In this document: positions 45,201-54,689 of the stretch, piece by piece
How the letters are laid out: every line of letters starts with the position of its first letter
How positions within the stretch are numbered: position 1 is the stretch's first letter
From: Vibrio qingdaonensis
GTDB taxonomy: Bacteria > Pseudomonadota > Gammaproteobacteria > Enterobacterales > Vibrionaceae
Direction: 5' to 3'
DNA length: 60,800 bases
Assembly (NCBI RefSeq): GCF_026191675.1
Contig: NZ_JAKRRY010000033.1
Span: 1-60,800 of the forward strand
Translations under genes and position numbers: made by a program
Notes under the pieces: model-generated
What the model was told of the DNA's origin: nothing
Seen by the model: only the letters and a program-made list of their open reading frames with translations
Databases searched by the model: none

Positions 45201-46565
45201 GTCAATTGGTGGCGTTGTAAAATTTTTGAGGTTAACGTCAGTCAGTGCCAATCACCGGGAGATGCTGGCGCGCGTTTTAGGGATGCGGTTCTGATTGACC
45301 CATCGCTCCATACCGCTGCGTTGCCGTCCTTGCTGGCTGACTTACCTCAGCATCCTAATGTCGACAAACAAACAATACAATTTGCTGATAACAGCTTTGC
45401 GACGTTGGAGGGCTGGCCGGACTACTACACCGTCAATGAGCACATTGGTGGTAATGGCAAATTTTCCTGGCTGTTGCGCTTAGGGCTGGATGTGTCTAGT
45501 CAGGATCTCAGGGGATTGGTTGATGTATTTGAGCTGGAAGTGATTATCAATGCCCCAAGCCCAGCACTGAAAGGCAATCCGTGGAAAAAATCGGCTAACG
45601 GCTACTGCAAAACCGATACAGACACTGACTGTAATATGCCAACGATGTGGATGTCGGTTGCTTTCCGAGATGCATTAAAGGTGGTCAGCGGGAGTATGCC
45701 ACAATTTAAAGACGCGAAGGCATCACAAGCTGGCTTTGATATTCTGCCAATGCTGGTGAGAAAGCATGGCGGTAAGCTGCCATTTCAGCTCACGTCGGTC
45801 AACAGTACCGACTGGCGCTACATGGGCTCACACGATATCTATTACAAAAAATTTACCGGCAGCCTGGTAGCAAGACTGAATTTGTGGAAAACGCAAAAAG
45901 TGATGAGAGGTAAGACGCCGGGCACTACTTTCAAACCGGAGATATCATTAAAAGCGACCCCCGCCTCTGGGAGTTATGTTGTTGAAATTGCGACCAAGGA
46001 TAAGGAAGATTTTGCGGCTTGGTTGGCCGGAGATATCGTATCTTCAGTGGCAGGATGCGCTGTAGGTTTTGTGGTGGGAGTGATAGCCGAAAGAGACCCG
46101 GTGACGCTGTGTCATGCTCTGTCAGATATCACCGAAGCGGTAGAGACGGCTTTTCAGGGATTGGACAAGCGCCCGACTATGTTCTTTGAAGCCGACGGTA
46201 ATATCACCTTACCAGTATCGATCGAATATCGATACGCGACAAGCGGTGATAAGATCCGCAGGAGAACCGCGACAGAGGCTCCTTCAGGGCGAGTCCAATA
46301 CAGCGAAGATGGGCGAGCTCACTACTTGGTGGGAGAGGCACCCGGTTCTATTCCAGAGGAAGACATCAGTCACAATCGGGTCAGTATCACCACCAATCCA
46401 CAGACTTCTTCTTTTCGAACCAAAGCTGGGAGAGCTTTCTCTAAACTGGGAGCCAAGTCGATTAACCCAGTTGGGGTTTTTCGATTTAGGGTTGGCTTTG
46501 ATTATGCCGAAAAGGTGATACAGAAAGGAGCGTACGCTTTGCCGTCTGCTGTGATAGAAGACTGA
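42291..46565 (+). CDS. Large secreted protein: lectin-like N-terminus and EELGH motif
   Basis: The 1424-residue protein has GGAGGG before its ATG and a signal peptide (residues 1-30, LGIFFLVFSTISSAFQ). Residues 37-170 look like a jacalin-type beta-prism lectin (IRHGAAIDGFVYTYD, GGEGG, then WLIDGLRF). Residues 520-650 are mostly coiled coil. Residues 964-969 read FEELGH, and PGDAGARF follows about 20 residues later. The same spacing (EEIGH...PGDEGxxF) occurs in large calcium-binding cyanobacterial proteins of unknown activity; a zincin-like active site lacking the first histidine is one reading. Near residue 1245 a hydrophobic stretch could insert in a membrane. A toxin or host-surface-binding role is an inference. 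Confidence 0.6.
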   Translation: MVIERRFLLGTKTFLGIFFLVFSTISSAFQPPNERFFHYEFGRTDAKYAVNVEMSKLNELSIRHGAAIDGFVYTYDSEEKIYQIGGEGGIISSLDTAGLNKMVIYSGNFYWGSADEPSIVKIEFHYNNGDKKSFGSSDFSSNIVKSEHEIQPDLISISFWSNGWLIDGLRFNYPRLDSAPPSDDFSENFPQLKIKRALSQAGEGFLYAVMPTSKRIGLLTYDGTTIIDVPTHELNYDRLTILECGSHNGFVTRPAVQNHENVLGFTGYESLDDSCHLAKNSEFKWFAGNSSELNSWYSDSLQGEPQCYSIDGELCVTQLDYTQQHEITNPFILQNMGTNANRIAGYLSNINQLILKFDGNLQGTGTLASLVLPEAFEQTMTYSVSNNSQAYIQALASNGQALFIPPGTSAGETYTHRSPIEQGKRVIVDVSLTESPVTVYLPNGKVHRLSTGDRKIWTFLGGEWFEEGRNINDYPDIVRRARPVTCNQTLIDIPGHWCAKATSLGQTFRHQTVQANIDATLSNMETLFTTMEAYEAKRIKDIYLPRISSLQERVASKKRDKREQCAWAWVWWMAVACGVTSDEYNDLRDALDALNQEYEATLESSREKVQLARGSRWHKLHETWAQNDGTHFAGLLLEESKTLDDLKTLKAGYDKSAQQAKTDYQAAMTKYLNDASPEHVLLKTIEDLPLVGPEIKHIVDYARHPSAKNLRRMLLGLAGPVGEAVEGVVELTTEPGTLNQKEIKFLTDVLTDLSNDSTIGEGLQDVVSDAINDLGDEVIESIRQAGLWRDKPGEVNLIQSDYQNLVDWRSQAQRINYDFWQGDSEQEINVQQKFTPQNSNFASFLAAPTVFDSNSLTEIEYASGGSLFATKLANIFNHSFGTGYEDVAKSNPAYTSWTRDQVTNELYKVIADPAYYQQRQPYWVDSTAIGKRPAGLVFTDQHAMIVMNSDLVSRNSADFYKFYFEELGHLVNWWRCKIFEVNVSQCQSPGDAGARFRDAVLIDPSLHTAALPSLLADLPQHPNVDKQTIQFADNSFATLEGWPDYYTVNEHIGGNGKFSWLLRLGLDVSSQDLRGLVDVFELEVIINAPSPALKGNPWKKSANGYCKTDTDTDCNMPTMWMSVAFRDALKVVSGSMPQFKDAKASQAGFDILPMLVRKHGGKLPFQLTSVNSTDWRYMGSHDIYYKKFTGSLVARLNLWKTQKVMRGKTPGTTFKPEISLKATPASGSYVVEIATKDKEDFAAWLAGDIVSSVAGCAVGFVVGVIAERDPVTLCHALSDITEAVETAFQGLDKRPTMFFEADGNITLPVSIEYRYATSGDKIRRRTATEAPSGRVQYSEDGRAHYLVGEAPGSIPEEDISHNRVSITTNPQTSSFRTKAGRAFSKLGAKSINPVGVFRFRVGFDYAEKVIQKGAYALPSAVIED

Positions 46566-46684
46566 GAGCGATAAAAGTTATTACGTCTGACGTATAATAC
46601 CAAGGTCGTCCAACTCTAGAAAAAAATGGGGGAGAGTTTCATGATCGATTTCTTTTTTAACTGATCGTTTGAGCAGTGTTATGG

Positions 46685-47863
46685 TTACTTTTTGGTTGAT
46701 GTAAATGTAATGCAGACTATCGATAAAATGAGTGCGCTCGCACTGATTATAAATAGGGCGTTATAGCTGTTGAGTTGTGGGGCATAATGAGCCATCACAA
46801 CGGCACCTACGCCTTGCGATATAGCAAAGGCCATTGTCATTGCCCCCCAAAATTTCGTATGGAGTTGTGTCCCAACAATTTCTAAGGTGTAAGTTGATAC
46901 GAGTGTTACGGTGCCAGGGGTAAACATACCAACGAGTAGAGATGAAGCAAAAAGTGCAATCATATTGGTATTTAGCAAGGGAAGTGCTACCCCTATAGCT
47001 TTACACGAAAAAGCCACCAATAGTGCTTTTTTAAGTCCGAACTTATCACCTAATATACCGGTCACGATTGGTCCAACCGCAGCTCCTATACCAAAGACTG
47101 CCCAATAAAAACCCCCGCTCGCGAAACTCATTCCTAGCTCACGAACAAGATAATCGACCCAAAAGAGAGAATGCGGTAGGTAACCAATGGCGTTAAAGGC
47201 ATAAGCTAAAAGTACACAGCTAATACTTACACGCTCATATTTAGATAAGGCACTCAATCTAGAGGGACTTTGAGCGCCGTGATTTGGTTTAACCTCGAGA
47301 GACCATGTGTTCCATGTTAAGACAGTCGCGAGGAAAGCGATCGCTCCTATACCAAGCCATGCGCTTTCGACACTTTGAGAGATAAGTAGAGGTGTGAACG
47401 TGCCTGAAATCATCGCACCCAAACCAATTCCTGAAAACACTACGCCACTGATTCTTGCTTTCATATCTTGGGGGTGAAGGCGAACGATCATTGGTGGGAC
47501 GAGTACCATAAGAACAGCTCCCGATATTCCAGCGATGGTTCTCAATGTCAAAAACCATTCAAAGGGAGCAGAATTCAAAGCACAGCCAAGGTAACTAAAG
47601 CTACTTAATAACAGAGAGGCACGTATGAGTGTAGCTATTGAGTAATATGTCTGTAAAAAACTTGAAGCAGGGGGCCCTAAAATATAACCAATGAGCGTTG
47701 CAGCGCCAAGAATGGAGGCATCTTCGCTTGAGAACCAACGGTTTTGAATGAGCACAGGCATTAAGGCTATGTAGGCAAAGCGTCCAATGCCATTCCCGAC
47801 TAATATTGCAACTAGCCCTGCGAAAGAGGTGCGGTTTAATAGTTTAACTTGTGACATCTTCAT
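46685..47863 (-). CDS. MFS transporter, YbfB/YjiJ type
   Basis: From the ATG at 47863 (MKMSQVKLLNRTSF) the protein has 392 residues and twelve predicted helices; the longer frame from 48034 overlaps the preceding gene and lacks support. The first helix, FAGLVAILVGNGIGRFAYIALMP, carries the GxGxxRFxY motif of the YbfB/YjiJ subfamily. The start lies 13 bases after the FAD-protein stop, so the two are co-transcribed. It may export or import the substrate or product of that oxidoreductase. The substrate is unknown. Confidence 0.8.
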   Translation of the reverse strand: MKMSQVKLLNRTSFAGLVAILVGNGIGRFAYIALMPVLIQNRWFSSEDASILGAATLIGYILGPPASSFLQTYYSIATLIRASLLLSSFSYLGCALNSAPFEWFLTLRTIAGISGAVLMVLVPPMIVRLHPQDMKARISGVVFSGIGLGAMISGTFTPLLISQSVESAWLGIGAIAFLATVLTWNTWSLEVKPNHGAQSPSRLSALSKYERVSISCVLLAYAFNAIGYLPHSLFWVDYLVRELGMSFASGGFYWAVFGIGAAVGPIVTGILGDKFGLKKALLVAFSCKAIGVALPLLNTNMIALFASSLLVGMFTPGTVTLVSTYTLEIVGTQLHTKFWGAMTMAFAISQGVGAVVMAHYAPQLNSYNALFIISASALILSIVCITFTSTKK

Positions 47864-47876
47864 CTTAAGCCTGGGC

Positions 47877-49673
47877 CTAAGACAACTGTTTAAAGAGAGC
47901 CCGGACCGACCTACCTGCATCGACAAGCGCCGTAGAGTTAACACCAGGTCTAGGTATGATAAAGGTGTAAAATTTATTGCCTTCTGTCGGAATGCCCAGC
48001 GCCCAAATGTTATTTTGCTCGATTCCGTTTGCATCGATCACATTCATGTTTGGTGTTACATCAATCCCACCGGGATGATAATTTCCATTGAAGTAAAGCC
48101 TTGTATATTGTTTAGCTAAAAGGTTTTTCCAGAGCTCAGTCCCATCGTCTTCCGGGCTGTGTATTGTGATCTTTCCATGAATTTTTATGTTGGCTTGTTC
48201 TTGTAGTTCAGGCCACACTGTTGATTTGAGAGTGAACAAGTTTGTATTCGAACTATGTCTTACGTCTGGCGAAGGGCCAAGATTTAACTTGAGTACACCA
48301 CTTTTTAGCAAAGCGACCATCTCTTCTATTCTTTCTTTTGGTGGACCTACGGCGAGCCGGTTCATCAAAGGAATAAACACAGAATCAACCCAACGATGTG
48401 ATTCTTCCGTCAGGCCTTTAAAGTCGATAACACTTCGAATGAGATCTCTTAAGTCACGTAATACGTCGCTAGCCGATTTTATTGGGCTACTGAGGTTCCC
48501 TTTTTTAGCTTCTTTAATATCGGCTTCAAGGAAATCTATCAGCCAAGCAATATAGACGTCTGGAGAGGCAAGCGCGTAGCTTGGGACTGGTGCGGTAAGT
48601 TTCTCCCAACTAAACCTATCTTCAATCGAAATGGTTTTAGCAACGAGCACTTTCTGTTCATTCAGTCGTGAGTATAGAAACTGGTTACAAAATTTTTGGG
48701 CCGCAATAAGCCCTTTCTTTTGGCTTAGGTAGCTTTCGTAGTACGCATACTCCATGTCTTTTATAAGCAAAGGCAGTATGTCTTTTATAAAACTGACGTC
48801 CCCTCGTTCTCTAAAGTTGGCGACCTTCTCAGGTGTTAGAAACTTAGCATGGTACTGCTTAGATGTTCCTTTTTGGTTTTCCGCTCTTCCGGACAAAGGC
48901 AGACCAGAGCGTGAATAGGCGATGATTTTGGGCTCATTTCCAGAAGGTAAATATTGAAGGCAACCTTTTTGAGGGCGGATGAATTCTCCGCCACGCCCAA
49001 TCGACAACTCTGCCAGAATGTCACAAGCCGTTAATCCGAGCCCTTGGAGAGCGACCGTTTGATTTGAAGTGATATTTTTTAGTTTTTCTTTTAATGGGTA
49101 TGGATTAAAAATTTCTTGGGCAGTATCAGGGTTTATATATTTGGCTTTCGTGTGCCCTGTAGTTAAGTAGAGGTATTCAACATTGGTGATAAGGCTTCGG
49201 TCATCAAGCAAATTCCAAGAGTTATCATCTAATTTGGTGATATCAATAATTTCAGAAGGTACATAGTCGATCGTGATATGTGAAAAGGACATATCAACAA
49301 GGTAGTGAAATACCCAATTCAGATACTCACCAAAAAGAGCACGAGAATAGTATTCGTTCGGCAATATTGTTTTAGGACTTAGCTCATCTTTGGGTCTTTC
49401 GCACAACCATTGATAAAAATTAGGCCCTGAAATTATATTTTTAGCTTCACTCACACTCTCATCAGCGAACATAGTGATTTGAGAGCTGACTGTATTTACG
49501 AGTAAATGATTCGGTTGTTTGACATTATGACACCCAGAGCCTGGAAGGTTTGGGTCAAATACTTTTATATCTAATGGTTGATGGGGGGGATCTATTGAGA
49601 GGGCTATTATACGCTCTAAAACGCTTAGTCCTCGAGGGCCAATACCAATGATGCCAATCGTACTATTTTTCAT
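47877..49673 (-). CDS. FAD/NAD(P)-binding oxidoreductase (NAD_binding_9 type)
   Basis: The 598-residue cytosolic protein begins IGIIGIGPRGLSVLERII, a GxGxxG dinucleotide motif with the GPRG variant of the PF13454 family. VFDPNLPGSGCHNVKQPNHLLVN follows, a second nucleotide motif is at VALQGLGLTACDIL, and the FAD-binding end is NIWALGIPTEGNKFYTF. Some members N-hydroxylate amino acids (for example the CreE/FzmM aspartate oxidases of nitroso/nitro product pathways); others are uncharacterised. It is coupled to an MFS transporter, which suggests a small biosynthetic or detoxification unit. Confidence 0.75.
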   Translation of the reverse strand: MKNSTIGIIGIGPRGLSVLERIIALSIDPPHQPLDIKVFDPNLPGSGCHNVKQPNHLLVNTVSSQITMFADESVSEAKNIISGPNFYQWLCERPKDELSPKTILPNEYYSRALFGEYLNWVFHYLVDMSFSHITIDYVPSEIIDITKLDDNSWNLLDDRSLITNVEYLYLTTGHTKAKYINPDTAQEIFNPYPLKEKLKNITSNQTVALQGLGLTACDILAELSIGRGGEFIRPQKGCLQYLPSGNEPKIIAYSRSGLPLSGRAENQKGTSKQYHAKFLTPEKVANFRERGDVSFIKDILPLLIKDMEYAYYESYLSQKKGLIAAQKFCNQFLYSRLNEQKVLVAKTISIEDRFSWEKLTAPVPSYALASPDVYIAWLIDFLEADIKEAKKGNLSSPIKSASDVLRDLRDLIRSVIDFKGLTEESHRWVDSVFIPLMNRLAVGPPKERIEEMVALLKSGVLKLNLGPSPDVRHSSNTNLFTLKSTVWPELQEQANIKIHGKITIHSPEDDGTELWKNLLAKQYTRLYFNGNYHPGGIDVTPNMNVIDANGIEQNNIWALGIPTEGNKFYTFIIPRPGVNSTALVDAGRSVRALFKQLS

Positions 49674-50429
49674 AAGGAGCCTTGTTGATTAAAGATGTCA
49701 CGGTGAGCCTGATTTAAACCTCGGATAATTTCGAGCAAATGGCCTATTTTCATCAGCGTCGGGGTCATATTCTACCCCATCAAATCTTTAGGCTAACAGC
49801 GTAAGAATAGAAACACATCGAAGTAATAATAATTTATGCCCCTTGCTCTTGAGTTTCTCTCAAAATTATTCGGTCGGTAGTGATCAATTCAACGAAGTTG
49901 CACTTAATCTGAACAAAAATTTAGACATAAAACCTCTCGGTGGCTTCTTTCGTTATTAATACCTTCGAGGCTCCTAACTGACATAAATGGCATGGTGCCG
50001 ATGAGGAGGTTGAATGGCTTAGATATGAAGTGGGTTTTTGGGAATGGTGATTAAAATGTTTTTTGGAATAACATAAGTGCACCAAACTTTATGACTAGGG
50101 TTTTGGTGAGTCACACTTGGAGTTCTGTAAATAAGTGTGAGTTACGACACCAAAGTTAAAATACCTAAGGTGGCGAGTAAACCAAGGGAAGCAACTCTTG
50201 GTTAAGGCTTCATGAACACACGAATTATGGTGTTGCTGTTGAACAGGTCGATGAGCTTTATATAAAACCAATGAGTGCAAAGGAATGGGGAAGTGGTCAT
50301 ATTGATTGGCTTGGCTATATGAATTGACCCCAAAGGCTCGCATGCGTTTACAGAGTTCAGGTTACTTGGACTAACCTAGGAGAATAGCGTTAATATTAAC
50401 CGAGGTTTTTTAATGAAACTAAGCCAATG
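49674..50429. other. Region without a convincing gene
   Basis: About 750 bases between the FAD-protein start and the AbrB-family gene end. A coding-like but stop-interrupted plus-strand stretch lies at 49930-50330. A minus-strand frame at 50095-50343 has no start signal. Probably decayed DNA plus the FAD-gene promoter. Confidence 0.35.
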
Positions 50430-51440
50430 TCACCTTTCATAATTGCTTCGTAAATGTTTATAAACATTGGAGCAGAGAGGAATAGAATGAAGGATTATCA
50501 TGCGAATGATATGACTAAGCATAATTAGTGCAGGCTCTAGCCCAAGATAAATAGCAGCAACAGTCATAGACTCAACACTGCCTGGAACCCATGACATCAA
50601 GAGTACTAGGAACTCCTTATCAATTAGCTTACTGAATATATAAGCAAAACTAACCGTTACTGTAAGACTTAACGTTGTAGCAATGATCCCTGCTCGCGCA
50701 TAAGAGAAGACATCTGCACCGGTTATATCTTTTAGACGGATCCCTATCAATGCCCCTAGAGCGGATGTCGCAATAAATACAAGTTCTGTCGGGACAAGAA
50801 AATTGTATGACGGTAACCCTGCGTTTACAAACATAGTTGCTAACATTCCAGTTACCATATACGGTGCAGGAGTCCCAATTTTATCGAAAAGTAAACCTGA
50901 AAAGTAGGCGAGGAAAAGTGGGAGAAGTATGCAAAGATTGTCTAATGAAATAGCAGGTCCAGGAATTGGTGATTTGTCCGTTGAGACAAGAAGAGCGGAA
51001 GCAATGATTAAGAATATGAGTCGAACTGTGTGAGTGAAAACTACTTTACTAGAAGGCGAATTGTGCTTTTCATTAATGACAAGAACCGCGGCCATTGCTC
51101 CCGGAACCGACCCAAGTAGGCTTTCATATTTTGACCATTTCTCTCGCTTATAAAGCCAGATATAGGAGGTGAGAACTTGTGCTGACATACAAAGGACGAG
51201 TCCTATAAAAAGTAATATCGGATAACCCTTGGAAAGAGTTTGTACAGGGACGATTGAGCCCACTGTGGTCCCAAGGATTAACTGGACACCAGTCAATGTG
51301 CTTTTGGGAAGAGTTAGAGTAAACCCTGCTTTTGACGTTAATAAAAGAGCAATCAGAGCACCGAACATTGCACCTAATGGTATCCCGAAATATGTAAATA
51401 ATAGCGAGCCAACCAAAGCTATGAATGAGGCTAGATACAT
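50430..51440 (-). CDS. AbrB family membrane protein
   Basis: The 336-residue inner-membrane protein has two repeats of the AbrB (PF05145) duplication: LFTYFGIPLGAMFGALIALLL then GVQLILGTTVGSIVP, and later GTPAPYMVTGMLATMFVNAGL then ALGALIGIRL. SLLGSVPGAMAAVLVINE and SWVPGSVESMTVAAIYLG are the family's paired loops. E. coli AbrB and relatives are poorly characterised and are suspected to be transporters. AGAGGG precedes the ATG. It is codirectional with the FAD/MFS pair but separated by 756 bases. Confidence 0.82.
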   Translation of the reverse strand: MYLASFIALVGSLLFTYFGIPLGAMFGALIALLLTSKAGFTLTLPKSTLTGVQLILGTTVGSIVPVQTLSKGYPILLFIGLVLCMSAQVLTSYIWLYKREKWSKYESLLGSVPGAMAAVLVINEKHNSPSSKVVFTHTVRLIFLIIASALLVSTDKSPIPGPAISLDNLCILLPLFLAYFSGLLFDKIGTPAPYMVTGMLATMFVNAGLPSYNFLVPTELVFIATSALGALIGIRLKDITGADVFSYARAGIIATTLSLTVTVSFAYIFSKLIDKEFLVLLMSWVPGSVESMTVAAIYLGLEPALIMLSHIIRMIILHSIPLCSNVYKHLRSNYER

Positions 51441-51554
51441 GTTTTGGTTTCCCTCTTGTTCAGCTTGAAAGATGATAATAAAGCGGAAATTTGGTTATTA
51501 ATCACATCTATGTTATTGACCATTGTCTAATAGCTGAGCAAAGTTACCGGAAAG

Positions 51555-51665
51555 GTAAGATGCCTCCTTGCCTGGGATAGGAACCTGATGATGGAGCCAG
51601 TTCTGCCGCTTGCAGAACTGGAGCTATGAAAATAGACAGCTCTACAATCCTGAAGGCTTATCTGC
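51555..51665 (+). mobile_element. IS6-family transposase 3' fragment
   Basis: The bases match, with changes, the end of the IS6-family transposase relic at 57366-58035 (ggtaagatgc, tgcctgggat, ctggagct, cagctc, aaccctgatgg-like words). It contains a 10-base perfect hairpin (51598-51622, CCAGTTCTGC/GCAGAACTGG) not present in the other copy. The rest of 51441-51779 shows no gene. Confidence 0.6.
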
Positions 51666-51779
51666 TTGGGATTAATTTTGTGCTAGCAGCCTAATTGCAT
51701 CTAAAAATTAGTGCGTATGTAGTCAACCAAACTTTGCGACATAACCAGTAAGCAAGAGGACGAAGATTTATTAATTATG

Positions 51780-51953
51780 TTAGCGGTACTTATCATATAC
51801 CCCAATGTCTTTTTTTAAATGGTCAGAAAGGTATCTCACATCGAGAGATGCATTTTTATTTTTTCTACTTTTTAACTTAATCCGAAGATAGCGTAATAGA
51901 GTCTCTAAACCTCGTTTTTTTTGAATTGTTTTTTCTAGTTTTTTATTTATCAT
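51780..51953 (-). CDS. DUF1127-like small basic protein
   Basis: From the ATG at 51953 the product has 57 residues (MINKKLEKTIQKKRGLETLL, then YLSDHLKKDIGVYDKYR). The C-terminal LSDHxxKDIG motif is that of DUF1127/YjiS-type proteins, which are short, very basic and often stress- or RNA-related. An upstream ATG at 51986 lacks a ribosome-binding site. It is monocistronic. Confidence 0.6.
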   Translation of the reverse strand: MINKKLEKTIQKKRGLETLLRYLRIKLKSRKNKNASLDVRYLSDHLKKDIGVYDKYR

Positions 51954-51986
51954 AGCAACGTACTCTTTTTTTATAAGAAAAACCAT

Positions 51987-52538
51987 GATTTCAACGACTA
52001 AAGTTAATTGAATGGAAATATATTTAAATCTAGTAAATTGTTCTCCTTAGATAGGGGATTCTAGTTAAATTTTAAATCATTATATAAATCAAAATAACGA
52101 ATATGAAGGCTATTTGGTAATAATTTAAATTTAATTTATTTTCATTAAGATTTTATGATGGGATTTAGAGTTAGATACTGTCTGCGAAATGCCTCCAGTC
52201 TCTAAATGATATTTATTTTATGGGATTGCTTGATGTGATGGTGCGTTCTAGAATCTTGTCAGTACTTGGAGTATTAATTTAGATACAGCGCGTGGTAAAA
52301 TTTACACCACAACCCCTTCCAATAGAGGGGTAGGTTTTATCTAATAGTTATCTGTAAGAATATAAAATTTTATTGAATCATCAGCGAAAAATAGATAAGT
52401 GCGATGTAATAGGGTGGAGGCTATTTATAGTGTAAGTTTTTAAACGTTAATCTTGATGTTTGAGGTGATTTTTTAGAAAAGAATGCCGCTCCAGACGACA
52501 TTCTTAGTCTATTTTTTTGTTAATCAATGGATAATCAG
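51987..52538. other. AT-rich intergenic region, no gene seen
   Basis: No open frame with start signals. A small repeat-like stretch (aaccccttccaatagaggggtagg, 52310-52333) could form a weak hairpin. Nothing else is evident. Confidence 0.35.
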
Positions 52539-53007
52539 TTAGCGGGACTGGTAAAATAATAAGTTTCCTGATGGATCGATAATCTCGAAGTCATATTGAA
52601 TAGGTTGTTTTAGTTCGGCCATAAGATTATCACTGATACCAAAGCCATTTCGATAAGCTGAGCCTATCACATTGATTACATTTAATTTAGTATCTACTGG
52701 TAAAATATTCCCCCCTGATTTCGAGAAAATATTACCATACATTGTAGACATGTATTGATAAGACCTTAAAAAAGAGGTGGTTCGATTGAATTTAATTTCA
52801 TAGTCTGTCCCGTCTTTTCTTTTAAATGCCAAGCGACCAGTTGAGCCTACGGGTATTGACGTATCTAAGTGTGGACCTTGAATGACACGTATTTTCACCT
52901 TCTTCATTTATAGCACTTACCATTATTGGACTCCCCAATTTTAGGTAAGGTATATCTTCGAAAGATAGCTGTTGACCATTTAATTCAATATTTTTGGCAA
53001 GAGTCAT
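52539..53007 (-). pseudogene. Frameshifted gene of lipoprotein locus
   Basis: The first frame starts MTLAKNIELNGQQLSFEDIP and runs to about 52880. The sense then continues in the next frame as KIRVIQGPHLDTSIPVG through a stop at 52539, for a joined product of about 155 residues. Repeated short strands resemble the domains of the lipoprotein encoded just upstream (53085-54689). The missing base near 52885 may be a true mutation or a sequencing error. A start inside the second frame (52907) also exists. Confidence 0.5.
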
Positions 53008-53084
53008 TGAATGATGATTTTGATTATATATGTGAGTATCTGATGTTTTGATGTTGTTGTAATCAATCTCAAGCTTATAGGTGA

Positions 53085-54689
53085 TTAATACGATATCCTA
53101 TAAACGCCATTTACTTCGATGTGCTTTAATGAAGGTGCGCCAGAGCGGTTTATTATCTCATTGCTCCCCATACTGCTTATCGCCACAAAATCTATAGCTT
53201 GGATGGGGTTGATATAATCTCTTTCGCGGCAGTCAAACGTGAACAATGATTCATGCGTTTGGTTTCCTGGCACTCCATAAATTTTGTCATCAAAAAGAAC
53301 CATTGCCCGAGGCTCAGAAAAACTCAAATTACAGGTTGACCAGGCTTTTTTTCCTTTACTTCCGGGGACTTTTTCACCGTTGGAGTTAATGAATTCAACT
53401 TCTAGGTTACGGTTAGTGACATTAACGTCATTCAATAATAAACGGACGGGCAAGCCTTTATCCCTTCTCGTGTAGAGGCTATCTGCTACATTAAGGTTTA
53501 AACGTAGATCTGTGTTATCTACCTTCACTTTGTAATAATCGGGCTGATGGGGTAGGTACGAAGAAAGCTTACTCCCGTTAATCGAGACAGAGACTAAGGC
53601 GTTTTCAGACATAATAAGAAAACCGTCTTCAATCCTCCCAGCCCCGTCAGGGCTTACCTCGATTTCGACTAAGGATGTGACATCTACTCCGTTGCTTGTG
53701 ATAAGTAGACGATATGGAACATCGATATGTGCTTGTAATACTTCTGGTAAAGATGGCAGGTTGACAGTGGTTTCGAACATTGTCACAAAATCGCCCAACG
53801 TTACAATTTCATAATTTAAACTCGCCGTCTCGACTATATTAGGGTGTTTAACTAAGATCTCATGACGTCCTATGTTCCTTGGATTTGACAGAAAATCGTG
53901 GAGTTCTGCCAGAGAGAGTTTTTGTCCTTCAATTACATAAGTTAACAACTCCGCTCTAACAGGGTGAACCTTCCCGTCCGCGTTAATATACGAAACCAAA
54001 GGGGAGACTTTTGCCCCGACAGGCAAGAAACGCTTTTGAGGATCAGTAATTAGCTTGCTTCCACTTAACTGTTTTTGTTGTATTTTAAAATATTTCGCGT
54101 ATTCCCGACCGTTCACTTGGATTTGTATTAAAAGTTCCTCTTCTTTGTCTTGAAGGTTTTCCTCGGTAGGAGTAAGGAAGATATTACCGAGGGCATCTTG
54201 TTGGACGAGTTTCCCCATCGGGGTCTTTAATTTCACATCGTTTTGCTTTAATGGGAAGCGGCTAGACATTCCTAAGGCGTAGTGATGACCTACGGTAAGG
54301 GGTACATCTTCAGTCAGCACAAGTCCCGAGTATAAATCGATGAAAGCTATGTTTAAAAATTTTGTCCCTAAGTCATTTGAATCAATTTTTAAGTGATATA
54401 AATCACCATTCCGTTTATTTTTTAGCTGCGCTTGACCATTTTTGAGCGCAACGATCTTTTTATCCTTGGTCAGTTTTACGAACTCTTTCCCTGACATGAC
54501 CTCAAACTCTGGGTTCATTGCAGCAGGTATTTGAGGTTCGCTCTCCACGATTTCTGAGAAACCAACCATTTCATTTGGTGAGAGGAGTAATTCACCGGCA
54601 AATATCTTCTGCACCTCAGAGCCCGCTTTTTCTTTACAACCAAGAAGAAGCAGAAGTGAAAGACTAACAAGGGGTAATATAATTTTCAT
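53085..54689 (-). CDS. Large lipoprotein with repeated beta domains
   Basis: The 534-residue protein starts MKIILPLVSLSLLLLLGCKE, a lipoprotein signal with lipobox LLLGC. The mature part has several repeated beta-rich modules, for example KRFLPVGAKVSPLVSYINAD and DKGLPVRLLLNDVNVTNRNL, consistent with tandem Ig-like domains. AGGT precedes the ATG. The frameshifted gene downstream may have been its C-terminal extension or a partner. A surface or adhesion role is likely by analogy with the Ig-like lipoproteins at 1 and 12101; no specific family is recognised. Confidence 0.6.
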   Translation of the reverse strand: MKIILPLVSLSLLLLLGCKEKAGSEVQKIFAGELLLSPNEMVGFSEIVESEPQIPAAMNPEFEVMSGKEFVKLTKDKKIVALKNGQAQLKNKRNGDLYHLKIDSNDLGTKFLNIAFIDLYSGLVLTEDVPLTVGHHYALGMSSRFPLKQNDVKLKTPMGKLVQQDALGNIFLTPTEENLQDKEEELLIQIQVNGREYAKYFKIQQKQLSGSKLITDPQKRFLPVGAKVSPLVSYINADGKVHPVRAELLTYVIEGQKLSLAELHDFLSNPRNIGRHEILVKHPNIVETASLNYEIVTLGDFVTMFETTVNLPSLPEVLQAHIDVPYRLLITSNGVDVTSLVEIEVSPDGAGRIEDGFLIMSENALVSVSINGSKLSSYLPHQPDYYKVKVDNTDLRLNLNVADSLYTRRDKGLPVRLLLNDVNVTNRNLEVEFINSNGEKVPGSKGKKAWSTCNLSFSEPRAMVLFDDKIYGVPGNQTHESLFTFDCRERDYINPIQAIDFVAISSMGSNEIINRSGAPSLKHIEVNGVYRISY

